Assembly (NCBI RefSeq): GCF_010728325.1 | Contig: NZ_AP022570.1 | Coordinates: 1,550,001 to 1,614,000 of the forward strand | Direction: 5' to 3' | DNA length: 64,000 nucleotides | Source of the DNA: Mycolicibacterium poriferae | Lineage (GTDB): Bacteria > Actinomycetota > Actinomycetes > Mycobacteriales > Mycobacteriaceae | Part shown: piece after piece, positions 44,797-60,580 of the stretch | Layout: every line of letters begins with the position of its first letter | How positions within the stretch are numbered: the first letter of the stretch is position 1 | The notes under the pieces: generated by a model | What the model saw: the letters and a program-made list of their open reading frames with translations, nothing else | The model's database searches: none | What the model was told of the DNA's origin: nothing | Program-made: the position numbers and the translations under genes

Positions 44797-45324
44797 ATGG
44801 CCAAGGATGACAAGGCCGCAGCGATTGCCGACATCGTCGAGCGGTTCAACTCGTCGACGGCCACGCTCGTCACCGAGTACCGCGGCCTCTCGGTCACCAG
44901 TCTGGCCGAGCTGCGCCGATCCCTCGGCGATTCCGCAAGCTATCGCGTCGCCAAGAACACGCTGGTCAAGCGTGCTGCGGCGGAGGCGGGCATCGAAGGG
45001 CTCGACGAACTGTTCGTCGGTCCGACGGCGATCGCGTTCGTCAAGGGCGAGGCCGTCGACGCGGCCAAAGCGATCAAGACCTTCGCCAAGGACCACAAGG
45101 CGCTGGTCATCAAGGGCGGCTACATGGACGGCCGCCCGCTGAGCGTCGCCGAGGTCGAGGCGATCGCCGACCTCGAGTCCCGCGAGGTGCTGCTGGCCAA
45201 GATGGCCGGCGCGATGAAGGCCAACCTGTCCAAGGCTGCGGGCCTGTTCAACGCTCCGGCGTCGCAGGTTGCCCGCCTGGCCGCGGCGCTGCAGGAAAAG
45301 AAATCCGACGAGGAAGCCGCGTAG
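44797..45324 (+). CDS. rplJ: 50S ribosomal protein L10
   Basis: 175 residues. [26 protein letters not shown] at the N-terminus and [14 protein letters not shown] are the rRNA-binding core; the C-terminal helix binds L7/L12 dimers at the stalk base. ACGAGGAGG precedes ATG 44797. First gene after the leader RNA. Confidence 0.97.
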   Translation: MAKDDKAAAIADIVERFNSSTATLVTEYRGLSVTSLAELRRSLGDSASYRVAKNTLVKRAAAEAGIEGLDELFVGPTAIAFVKGEAVDAAKAIKTFAKDHKALVIKGGYMDGRPLSVAEVEAIADLESREVLLAKMAGAMKANLSKAAGLFNAPASQVARLAAALQEKKSDEEAA

Positions 45325-45375
45325 CGGCGTTCCGCCCACCCCCAGCCACGAAGTAGAAACAAGGAAGGACCAATC

Positions 45376-45771
45376 ATGGCCAAGCTGTCCACCGACGAAT
45401 TGCTCGACGCTTTCAAAGAGCTGACCCTGCTCGAGCTGTCCGAGTTCGTCAAGAAGTTCGAGGAGACCTTCGAGGTCACCGCCGCGGCTCCGGTCGCCGT
45501 CGCCGCCGCCCCGGGTGCGGCCGGTGGAGGGGCCGCCGCTGAGGCCGCCGAGGAGCAGTCCGAGTTCGACGTCATCCTCGAAGGTGCCGGCGACAAGAAG
45601 ATCGGCGTCATCAAGGTCGTCCGTGAGATCGTGTCCGGCCTGGGCCTCAAGGAGGCCAAGGATCTGGTCGACGGCGCCCCCAAGCCGCTGCTCGAGAAGG
45701 TCACCAAGGAGGCCGCCGACGACGCCAAGGCCAAGCTCGAGGCTGCCGGCGCGTCGGTCACCGTCAAGTAG
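45376..45771 (+). CDS. rplL: 50S ribosomal protein L7/L12
   Basis: 131 residues. N-terminal dimerisation domain ([27 protein letters not shown]), Ala/Gly-rich hinge (about 38-58), and C-terminal factor-binding domain with [39 protein letters not shown] precedes ATG 45376, 51 bases after rplJ. Confidence 0.97.
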   Translation: MAKLSTDELLDAFKELTLLELSEFVKKFEETFEVTAAAPVAVAAAPGAAGGGAAAEAAEEQSEFDVILEGAGDKKIGVIKVVREIVSGLGLKEAKDLVDGAPKPLLEKVTKEAADDAKAKLEAAGASVTVK

Positions 45772-45904
45772 TTCCGGGGTCACCCGTCCCACCGGCGCGC
45801 GACGTCGGTGCGGAGAACGTGAGCTGTGGGGCCGGTCTGGCAAACAGGCCGGCCCCGCAGTCGTCTCCACGGCATCTCCGAGGCAGCGGTGTTCGCCGAC
45901 CAAG

Positions 45905-45933
45905 TGTTCTCGGATGGGCCGGTAGGTTACAGT
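45905..45933 (+). promoter_or_regulatory. Possible promoter of mkl
   Basis: TACAGT (45928-45933) is a good -10 box, 17 bases after TGTTCT (45905-45910), a poor -35. Transcription would start near 45940, about 54 bases before the GTG of mkl. Confidence 0.35.
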
Positions 45934-45993
45934 GACTCAAGCCACAGGCGGGGAGCGTGTGGTCGGAGTCCGGTATTGGCGAGAGGATTTTGC

Positions 45994-47070
45994 GTGGGCA
46001 TTGGCATTCAGATCGAAGGCCTGACCAAGTCCTTCGGGCCCCAGCGAATCTGGGAGGACGTCACCTTCGACCTCCCGGCGGGCGAAGTGAGCGTGCTGCT
46101 CGGGCCGTCCGGTACCGGTAAGTCGGTGTTCCTGAAGTCGCTGATCGGTCTGCTGCGTCCGGAGCGCGGAAAGATCATCGTCGACGGCACGAACATCATC
46201 GAGTGCTCCGCGAAAGAGCTCTACGAGATCCGCACGCTGTTCGGGGTGATGTTCCAGGACGGTGCGCTGTTCGGCTCGATGAGCCTGTACGACAACACCG
46301 CTTTCCCGCTGCGCGAGCACACCAAGAAGAAGGAAAGCGAGATCCGTCAGGTCGTGATGGAGAAGCTGGACCTCGTCGGTCTGGCCGGGGACGAGAACAA
46401 GTTTCCCGGCGAGATCTCCGGCGGTATGCGCAAGCGTGCCGGCCTGGCGCGGTCGCTGGTGCTCGATCCGCAGATCATCCTCTGCGACGAGCCGGACTCC
46501 GGTCTGGACCCGGTGCGTACCGCTTATCTGTCGCAGTTGCTGATCGACATCAACGCCCAGATCGACGCGACGATCCTGATCGTGACGCACAACATCAACA
46601 TCGCGCGCACGGTGCCCGACAACATGGGCATGCTGTTCCGCAAGAAGCTCGTCATGTTCGGTCCCCGGGAAGTGCTGCTAACCAGTGACGAGCCCGTCGT
46701 CAAGCAGTTCCTCAACGGTCGTCGTCTCGGCCCCATCGGTATGTCCGAGGAGAAGGACGAAGGCACGATGGCCGAAGAGCAGGCCATGGCCGACGCCGGT
46801 CACCACGACGGTGGCGTCGAGGAGATCGAGGGCGTGCCGCCGCAGATCCAGGCCACACCGGGCATGCCCGAGCGTAAGGCCGTCGGGCGGCGTCAGGCCC
46901 GCGTCCGCGAGATCATGCACACGCTGCCGCCCGCGGCTCAGGAAGCCATTCGTGACGATCTCGAGGGCACCAACAAGTACCCGGTGCACGAGTTCAGCGA
47001 CGACTCGACCCAGCAGCATGCTGCGGACGACGCGCCGACCGGCCGCATCCCGGTCGCGGGTGATCGCTGA
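45994..47070 (+). CDS. mkl: Mce-associated ABC transporter ATPase (Mkl/MceG)
   Basis: 358 residues, as in M. tuberculosis. ABC signature set: Walker A LLGPSGTGKSVF, signature EISGGMRKRAGLARSL, Walker B ILCDEPDSGLDP, and the switch His in VTHN. The C-terminal tail of about 90 residues is typical of MceG, the shared ATPase that powers Mce lipid and sterol importers. GAGAGGA lies 7 bases before GTG 45994; the 56-codon in-frame extension upstream was rejected. Confidence 0.93.
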   Translation: MGIGIQIEGLTKSFGPQRIWEDVTFDLPAGEVSVLLGPSGTGKSVFLKSLIGLLRPERGKIIVDGTNIIECSAKELYEIRTLFGVMFQDGALFGSMSLYDNTAFPLREHTKKKESEIRQVVMEKLDLVGLAGDENKFPGEISGGMRKRAGLARSLVLDPQIILCDEPDSGLDPVRTAYLSQLLIDINAQIDATILIVTHNINIARTVPDNMGMLFRKKLVMFGPREVLLTSDEPVVKQFLNGRRLGPIGMSEEKDEGTMAEEQAMADAGHHDGGVEEIEGVPPQIQATPGMPERKAVGRRQARVREIMHTLPPAAQEAIRDDLEGTNKYPVHEFSDDSTQQHAADDAPTGRIPVAGDR

Positions 47071-47089
47071 GCTCTTAGTTCCACGTCCC

Positions 47090-47122
47090 GACGGGCGCCG
47101 CGTGACACGCGCGGCGCCCGTC
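47090..47122 (+). terminator. GC-rich hairpin after mkl
   Basis: GACGGGCGCCGCG (47090-47102) pairs perfectly with CGCGGCGCCCGTC (47110-47122) across a 7-base loop, 19 bases after the mkl stop. No T-run follows; such stems are common mycobacterial terminators. Confidence 0.65.
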
Positions 47123-47566
47123 GGCGTCTCTGCTCCGCGCGGCCGTCGGTGAGTGGCGGGGCGTAGCGCCTGCACTGGATGCGGCCCCGCACGCCCCTCG
47201 GCGCAGCTGCCGCACGAACGCCTGCCGCGGGCCCGGCAACGCCCCGCGGCTGACGCGGGTGGTCCTGCGACGCCGGGTCGCACGGTGTGTGCGGGCGCTG
47301 ATCAGCGGTTTCGCTCAATCGTGACCTGTCTCCAATTGTGCGCTCAGCTGTGATTACAGCAACTCGGCAAATATTGTCGAGGGAAGTATCGGCATCATGT
47401 GTGGCGCTTGTGTCAATAGTTGCTGTTTTGCACAAGCGTGACGCGATACTGCTATGTGCACGGCAGTCGAGTGTGCCCCTCGGTCGTAGTCGCATTCAGA
47501 AAGAGGCGCAGGAACAGCGCGATTGCCAATTTCTTCCGAATTCGTCAATTTTCCGGCACGGTGCCC
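47123..47566. other. Intergenic region with no gene, partly AT-rich
   Basis: The first half is very GC-rich spacer after mkl. From about 47320 the base composition falls sharply (runs such as ATTACAGCAACTC and CAAATATTG), continuing to the start of the hydrolase gene at 47680. In-frame codons here would use rare AT-ending triplets, so it is read as a long promoter or leader region. Confidence 0.5.
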
Positions 47567-47593
47567 TTGCGGGTTGCTCTGCTCGGCTATACA
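47567..47593 (+). promoter_or_regulatory. Possible promoter of the first hydrolase gene
   Basis: TTGCGG (47567-47572) and TATACA (47588-47593) with a 15-base spacer, shorter than ideal. The -10 is strong. The leader would be about 80 bases, ending in the AGGAG ribosome site. Confidence 0.35.
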
Positions 47594-47679
47594 GTTTGCC
47601 AGAATTGTCCGTTCGGGTCGCAGAAGTTGCTTGCCGGCTACCTGCGTTGCGACGGTCCGCGACTCTTGACAGGAGAAAG

Positions 47680-49518
47680 ATGGTCGACCGCTATCGGGTC
47701 TGGCTGGGGGCGGGCTTTCTGGCGGGGGGAATGTCGGCGGCGATGTTGACCGGCGCGGGCGTCGCGACCGCCGACGACGGTGCGTCGGCGGGATCGGAGT
47801 CGCAGCCGGCGTCGGGGTCGAAGGACTCCGGTGAGTCGGACCGGGACGCCTCGGGGCCGGGCAGGGCCGCCTCGTCGACCGGCGCGGACAAGCCCGGCAA
47901 GCACCGCAAGGACGACGACGCCGATGCGGAGTCGGTGTCGGACGGCGACGATGACGTGTCCGTCGACGATGGCGACCTCAGCGACGCCGACGACCAGGAC
48001 GACCAGGACGCCGACGACCCCGAGCAGGAGATCACCGACGACGGTGACGACGAGGTGGGCGATCACGGCGTCGGCGAGGATGCCGAAGCGTCCCCGCCTG
48101 AGACGTCACCCTCCGGCGAATCGGAGACCCCGGCCGACGACTCTGCCGACGCTCCAGAGCGCTCGGACGACGCGACCGCGGAACCGGACGTCGACGACCC
48201 GTCCGCAGTCGCGCCTGACACCGCGGTGGGGGACCTTCCGGTCGAGCAGACCGATGCTGCCGAGGCCGCACCGCCGTCCGCTGAGTCCGGAGAGGACGCC
48301 GGCGACGACGCGGTCACCACGCCGGCCGCCGAGCCGTCGTCGTTCGTGACGAGTGTCGAGACCGACCTCGGGGCAACCGACGCCGCGGTCGTCATGCGCG
48401 CAGCCGCCGTGCAGGCGCCGTGGCTACAGGCCGTGCAGGGTGTCGCCGAGATGCTCGACGACATCGGCACCGCCATCTACAACTTCTACACCGGCGCAAT
48501 GCAGTTCCTCGCCGGCCCGGTGCGGGCGCCGCTGGGCAGCAACGTGCGGGTCGAGAGCTCGACGCTGCAGATCGGTGACATCGAGGTGCCCGCCGACTGG
48601 TACTTCCCCGACACCGATGAGCCCGCCGGCATCATCTATCTGCAGCACGGCTTCATGGCCACGGCGGGGTTCTACAGCGCCACCGCCGCCTACCTGGCAG
48701 AGAAGACGCTGAGCATCGTCGTGGCGCCGACGCTGACGTGGAACATCTTCGACATCGACGGTTATCCGCTGATGCTGTCCCGCACGCACCGGGCGGTCGC
48801 CGAGCTGTTCACCGGTGACCGAGCGGCGCTGAACGCCAGCGCGCAGGCGGCCGGATACCACAAGACCCTGCCGAGCCGGGTGGTCCTGGCCGGCCACTCC
48901 GCAGGTGGCGGGCTCGCTGTGGGCGTGGCCAGGTACCTGGCCGATCGGGACGCCACCGACGACCTCGCCGGAGTGGTCATGCTCGACGGCGTCGGGTTCG
49001 GCGACCATCTCCTCTCGGACCTGGCCAAGATCCCGCGAGACATCCCGGTGTACAACCTCGCCGGCGAACCGTACGGCTGGAACGACTTCGGTGGCGCCAG
49101 CACCGACCTCGCCGAGGCGCGTCCCGGGGAATTCACCGGTGTTCTCGTCAACGGTGGACTTCACGCCGACGCCATGCAGAGCAGCAGTCCGATGATCCAG
49201 TTCGCGTCGTACCTCGCGACCGGCTTCTCGAAGCCATGGAATGTCGCTGCGGGCGAGATGCTGTCCGCAGGATGGATCAGCGACATGCTCTACGGCACCC
49301 ATACGGCCCGCCTGTACGGCACACCGGGATCGATGCTCAACATCTTCACCGGTTGGTGGGTGCCCTCGGTGGCGCAGGTCTACCCCGTCGTGCACCAGTA
49401 CGTCGGACCGCTGGACGTGCTGTTCACGTGTCTGTTGAACCCGGGGACCGTGAAGTGCACCTACGTCACGCCCGGCTACACCCGCCGCGCTTCGAAGGCG
49501 ACCACCCGGGTCGCGTGA
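47680..49518 (+). CDS. Exported alpha/beta hydrolase with long acidic linker, copy 1
   Basis: 612 residues. The start MVDRYRVW, with AGGAG four bases upstream, leads into an export signal ending in VATA then DDG (about residue 31). Residues 33-240 are a low-complexity linker very rich in Asp, Glu, Ser and Pro. The catalytic domain (about 265-605) has IIYLQHGFMAT for the oxyanion hole and the nucleophile elbow VLAGHSAGGGLAVG, with a likely acid and base in VVMLDGVG and NGGLHADAM. It is an esterase- or lipase-type enzyme on the cell surface; substrate unknown. Followed after 71 bases by a paralogue. Confidence 0.8.
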   Translation: MVDRYRVWLGAGFLAGGMSAAMLTGAGVATADDGASAGSESQPASGSKDSGESDRDASGPGRAASSTGADKPGKHRKDDDADAESVSDGDDDVSVDDGDLSDADDQDDQDADDPEQEITDDGDDEVGDHGVGEDAEASPPETSPSGESETPADDSADAPERSDDATAEPDVDDPSAVAPDTAVGDLPVEQTDAAEAAPPSAESGEDAGDDAVTTPAAEPSSFVTSVETDLGATDAAVVMRAAAVQAPWLQAVQGVAEMLDDIGTAIYNFYTGAMQFLAGPVRAPLGSNVRVESSTLQIGDIEVPADWYFPDTDEPAGIIYLQHGFMATAGFYSATAAYLAEKTLSIVVAPTLTWNIFDIDGYPLMLSRTHRAVAELFTGDRAALNASAQAAGYHKTLPSRVVLAGHSAGGGLAVGVARYLADRDATDDLAGVVMLDGVGFGDHLLSDLAKIPRDIPVYNLAGEPYGWNDFGGASTDLAEARPGEFTGVLVNGGLHADAMQSSSPMIQFASYLATGFSKPWNVAAGEMLSAGWISDMLYGTHTARLYGTPGSMLNIFTGWWVPSVAQVYPVVHQYVGPLDVLFTCLLNPGTVKCTYVTPGYTRRASKATTRVA

Positions 49519-49589
49519 TTCGGCGCAAACCCCGGCGACCGGTCCGCTGGCCGCGATAGGTTCTGCTGGATTTGCTGACGGGAGCTGCG

Positions 49590-51503
49590 ATGTTCGACCG
49601 GTGGTCGGTGGTGGTGGGAGCCGGCGTCGTCGCCGCCGGGATGTCGGCGGCGATGCTGGCCGGTGCCGGACTCGCGCTTGCGGCGCCCGACGGGGCAGCC
49701 GGCGCGACCGCCGACGCCGCGGAGACGCAGTCGAGCGCCCGCCCGGATTCGGAGGACACCGACGGCGAGACGTCGACATCGTCCGACGGTGCGGATCCGT
49801 CCGCCGGCGACGCTGCGGACGCTCCCGCCGAGGACGATTTCGGCGATCTCGACGAGGCCGATGATCTCGACGAGGGTGAGGCCACTCCTGCCGACGACGG
49901 CGCCGTCGACGATGCGGACACCGGCGAGACGGACGAGCCGCCGACAGCGGTCGACGACGAGGACGCCGATATCCCCGCTAGCTCCGAGGAGACTGGTGTC
50001 GCCGACGACGACAGTGCCTCCGGGTATGCGACCGAACCGGAAGGTTCCGCCGCGCCCGAGCGCGACGCGGAGCCGGAGCGCGCCGCGGCGGAGACCGTAG
50101 CGGACGCACCGGTCGGGGACCCGACCGGTGGCCCCGTCGTGTCCGCCGACACCGACAGCGGCTCCGGCACCGCGCCGGTCTCGGGGGAGGCCGCCGTCCC
50201 GGTCGCCGGCACAGCAAGAACAGCCGAGGCTGCGGCAGATCCCGTGCCCGTCGCGTCGTTGCGGTCCGTGCCGGCCTCGACCCAACTGGCCCTGTCGTCG
50301 ACGACGGCCGACGCCGACGACGCGACCAGTCACGCCGCCCCACCCGCCCGGCAGACCCTGCTCAGCCTGCTGGGCACCATCGTGTTCAACGTCTACGGCG
50401 GATTGATCCGGGTGTTCGGTGGGCCCGCCCAGCTGCCCCGCGACAGCACCGTGACGGTGCGCAGCTCGACACTGGAGATCGATTGCGGCGAGGGCTACGA
50501 GGTGCCCGCCGACTGGTACGTGCCGGCGGGCCCGACCCCGCAGCGGCTGGTCTATCTGCAGCACGGCTTCCTGGCTGCCGGACCGTTCTACAGCTACACC
50601 GCGGCCCGGTTGGCCGAGTCGACCAACAGCATCGTCGTCACCACGTCGCTGACGTCGAACTTCCTGGCCTGCGACGGCTGTTGGCTGGGCGGTTCGCCGA
50701 TGCACCGCGCCGTCGCCGACCTGTTCGCCGACGGCAACACGGCGCTGGCCGAGAGCGCGCTGGCCGCCGGCTACAGCGCCACGCTGCTCGACGGCGTCGA
50801 GCAGGTCGCACTGACCGGGCACTCGCTCGGCGGCGGGCTGGTCGCGGGCACCGCGGGCTACATGGCCGGCAACGGCAGCGTCGACCGGCTCGCCGGAGTC
50901 GTCATGCTCGACGGGGTGGGCTTCGGCTCCGTGGTTCCGGACGCGCTGGACGCCCTGCCCGATGTTGTGCCGATCTACAACCTCGCCGGCCGGTCCTACT
51001 TCTGGAACATCAGCGGGGCGGCGAACACGGCGCTCAGCGACGCCCGCCCCGGTGAGTTCGTCGGCGTCCGACTGGTCGACGGTCTGCACTCGGACACCAT
51101 GCTGGGCGGCAACCCGCTGGTCCAGTTTGCGCTGTACCTCGTCACGGGGTTCTCGCGGGAACAGAACATCGACGCCTCCGAGATCCTGAACGCGGCCTGG
51201 CTCAACGACATGTTCGCCGGTCAGACCACCGCGCCCTACTACGGCGACCCGGGTGAGCTGTTGCAGATCGAAACCCCGAGGGGGACCGCAACCGCGTATG
51301 TGACCCCGGGGCCGGCGGAGCGACTGAGTCTGATCGACCATCTGTTCACCTTCGGCGCGACCATCCTGTTCGGCATCGACTTCGCGACCTGTGCCGACGA
51401 ACCGGCAGAAAACGTCTCATTTTCTGGGCGGGACACGCTTCTATCTCTTGACGGAAGGACGAAACCGGGCCAATCTATTGCCCAGCATGTTTGCACGGGT
51501 TGA
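49590..51503 (+). CDS. Exported alpha/beta hydrolase with long acidic linker, copy 2
   Basis: 637 residues, the same design as the gene before it: signal sequence MFDRWSVVVGAG to ALA then APDG, an acidic Asp/Glu/Ala/Thr linker to about residue 235, and a hydrolase domain with RLVYLQHGFLAAGPFYSYTAARL and the elbow VALTGHSLGGGLVAGTAGYM. GGGAG sits 6 bases before ATG 49590. The last 40 residues (from about 600) use less GC-rich codons than the rest and have no counterpart in copy 1. The gene ends in the region before the rpoB promoter. Confidence 0.8.
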   Translation: MFDRWSVVVGAGVVAAGMSAAMLAGAGLALAAPDGAAGATADAAETQSSARPDSEDTDGETSTSSDGADPSAGDAADAPAEDDFGDLDEADDLDEGEATPADDGAVDDADTGETDEPPTAVDDEDADIPASSEETGVADDDSASGYATEPEGSAAPERDAEPERAAAETVADAPVGDPTGGPVVSADTDSGSGTAPVSGEAAVPVAGTARTAEAAADPVPVASLRSVPASTQLALSSTTADADDATSHAAPPARQTLLSLLGTIVFNVYGGLIRVFGGPAQLPRDSTVTVRSSTLEIDCGEGYEVPADWYVPAGPTPQRLVYLQHGFLAAGPFYSYTAARLAESTNSIVVTTSLTSNFLACDGCWLGGSPMHRAVADLFADGNTALAESALAAGYSATLLDGVEQVALTGHSLGGGLVAGTAGYMAGNGSVDRLAGVVMLDGVGFGSVVPDALDALPDVVPIYNLAGRSYFWNISGAANTALSDARPGEFVGVRLVDGLHSDTMLGGNPLVQFALYLVTGFSREQNIDASEILNAAWLNDMFAGQTTAPYYGDPGELLQIETPRGTATAYVTPGPAERLSLIDHLFTFGATILFGIDFATCADEPAENVSFSGRDTLLSLDGRTKPGQSIAQHVCTG

Positions 51504-51542
51504 GATGGCCAGCCAGCGCCTGACCGCCCTCGCGTGGGCTTG

Positions 51543-51571
51543 TTGAGGAATACGCCGTCCTGCGGTACTGT
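51543..51571 (+). promoter_or_regulatory. Promoter of rpoBC
   Basis: TTGAGG (51543-51548), 17-base spacer, TACTGT (51566-51571). Transcription would begin near 51578, giving a leader of about 215 bases. A second, weaker TTGACG at 51699 could serve another start. Confidence 0.6.
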
Positions 51572-51700
51572 TGGACGTTGCGCTGGCTGCATCCTCCCCA
51601 CCCTCCATCACCGCGCTGATCACGTGGACCACGCCTGAGCCGAAACACCACGCTCAGTGATCTGGTCGCGTGCCGTGCGTCGGGGGTTCTCCGGGCTTGA

Positions 51701-55300
<3,600 letters not shown>

Positions 55301-55335
55301 TCCTCGAGCTCGCTCAAGTAGTGAATGTTTTCTAA

Positions 55336-59337
<4,002 letters not shown>

Positions 59338-59350
59338 TCAGTCTCGGACA

Positions 59351-59383
59351 AGCCCCCGCCTCTTCGGAGGCGGGGGCTTTTTC
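59351..59383 (+). terminator. Rho-independent terminator after rpoC
   Basis: AGCCCCCGCCTC, loop TTCG, GAGGCGGGGGCT, then TTTT. A 12-bp stem with a stable tetraloop, 14 bases past the rpoC stop. Confidence 0.95.
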
Positions 59384-59402
59384 GTGTGCATTGCGAGGCA
59401 GC

Positions 59403-59494
59403 GGCAGTGCGCGCCGGCCGTGAGCGGCGGCGGCGATGCGCGCCGGGCGTGAGCGGCGGCGGCGATGCGCGCCGGGCGCGAGCGCCGGTCGCCC
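59403..59494. repeat. 29-bp GC-rich tandem repeat
   Basis: Two exact 29-base units (59420-59448 and 59449-59477), each starting GTGAGCGGCGGCGGCGATGC, are flanked by degenerate partial copies on both sides. The spacer continues the repeat-rich region between the rpoC terminator and nfo. No coding role is seen. Confidence 0.85.
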
Positions 59495-59566
59495 GTGCGC
59501 GCCGAGTGTGAAGTGTGTGCGACATCCGGCGCCTGTTTTCGCACAGGATTCACACTGGGCGCTCAC
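59495..59566. repeat. 72-bp two-tier imperfect palindrome
   Basis: Outer arms GTGCGCGCCGAGTGTGAA (59495-59512) and TTCACACTGGGCGCTCAC (59549-59566) match at 16 of 18 positions. Inner arms TGTGCGA and TCGCACA pair perfectly inside. The architecture (long outer stem, bulge, 7-bp inner stem, loop of about 16) mirrors the palindrome between rplK and rplA although the sequence differs. Confidence 0.65.
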
Positions 59567-59575
59567 GGCAGCTAA

Positions 59576-59648
59576 GGGATCGGCCGACGTTCTTGCCGAT
59601 GGTGCGGGGATCGGCCGAGGTTCTTGCCGATGGTGCAAGGGTCGGCCG
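59576..59648. repeat. 31-bp-period tandem repeat, 2.3 copies
   Basis: Two 30-base units (59576-59605 and 59607-59636), each beginning GGGATCGGCCGA and continuing GTTCTTGCCGATGGTGC, differ at one base and are followed by a partial GGGTCGGCCG. They lie 70 bases before the nfo start. Confidence 0.85.
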
Positions 59649-59716
59649 TTGACGATCGTGGCGCCGCCGCCTCCCGCGCAGGCGTGATGTCGTGACCGCC
59701 ACCTAGACTCGGGGCC

Positions 59717-60469
59717 GTGTTGATCGGATCCCATGTCCACGGTGATGACCCCTTGGCGGCGGCGCAGTCAGACGGGGCCGATGTGGTTCAGTTCTTCCTC
59801 GGCAACCCGCAGAGCTGGAAGAAGCCGCCGCCCCGTGAGGATGCCGACGTGCTGAAGGCGTCGTCGATTCCGATCTACGTACACGCCCCCTACCTGATCA
59901 ATGTGGCTTCGGCCAACAATCGGGTGCGGATTCCGTCCCGCAAGATCCTGCAGGACACCTGCAATGCCGCCGCGGCGGTCAACGCCACCGCCGTGATCGT
60001 GCACGGGGGTCACGCGGACGACAACGACATGGACGCCGGCTTCGAGCGCTGGGTCAAGGCACTGGACTACCTCGAAACCGACGTGCCCGTCTACCTGGAG
60101 AACACGGCAGGCGGGGATCACGCCATGGCCCGGCACTTCGACACCATCGCCCGACTGTGGGACCACATCGGCGACAAGGGCATCGGGTTCTGCCTGGACA
60201 CCTGCCACGCCTGGGCTGCGGGTGAAGCGCTGATCGACGCCGTCGAGCGGATCCAGTCGATCACCGGCCGCATCGACCTGGTGCACTGCAACGACTCGCG
60301 GGATGCTGCCGGGTCGGGGGCCGACCGTCACGCCAATTTCGGCACCGGCCAGATCGATCCCCAACTGCTTGTCGCGGTCGTCGAAGCCGCGGACGCGCCG
60401 GTCATCTGTGAAACCGCCGACGAGGGGCGCAAGGACGACATCGCCTTCCTGCGCGACAACCTTCGCTGA
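59717..60469 (+). CDS. nfo: Deoxyribonuclease IV (endonuclease IV, End)
   Basis: 250 residues, as in M. tuberculosis End (Rv0670). The AP endonuclease 2 fold binds three metals: [48 protein letters not shown] and HANFGTGQI supply the ligands. It cleaves at abasic sites in base excision repair. GTG 59717 follows TAGACT by seven bases with no ribosome site, so the mRNA is probably leaderless. Confidence 0.95.
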   Translation: MLIGSHVHGDDPLAAAQSDGADVVQFFLGNPQSWKKPPPREDADVLKASSIPIYVHAPYLINVASANNRVRIPSRKILQDTCNAAAAVNATAVIVHGGHADDNDMDAGFERWVKALDYLETDVPVYLENTAGGDHAMARHFDTIARLWDHIGDKGIGFCLDTCHAWAAGEALIDAVERIQSITGRIDLVHCNDSRDAAGSGADRHANFGTGQIDPQLLVAVVEAADAPVICETADEGRKDDIAFLRDNLR

Positions 60470-60580
60470 CCGTCTGATGGTCACGCTCAGGTTCCAGAAC
60501 GCCCGTTGAACGGCGGGTGGCGGCGCGGTTAATTAGTCTGACCCGGGGAATGCCCTCCGTTCCCGCGTCGGAAGGCAGCC

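Noticed and set aside
45826..45993. 56-codon N-terminal extension of Mkl
   Set aside because: The extension covers the promoter region and lacks family similarity; GTG 45994 has a good ribosome site and gives the family length.
47338..47679. 114-codon in-frame N-terminal extension of the first hydrolase
   Set aside because: AT-rich codons unlike the gene, and it would place the signal sequence internally; ATG 47680 has AGGAG just upstream.
59403..59648. CRISPR-like array
   Set aside because: Repeats are directly adjacent with no unique spacers of regular length and no cas genes nearby; they are ordinary tandem repeats.
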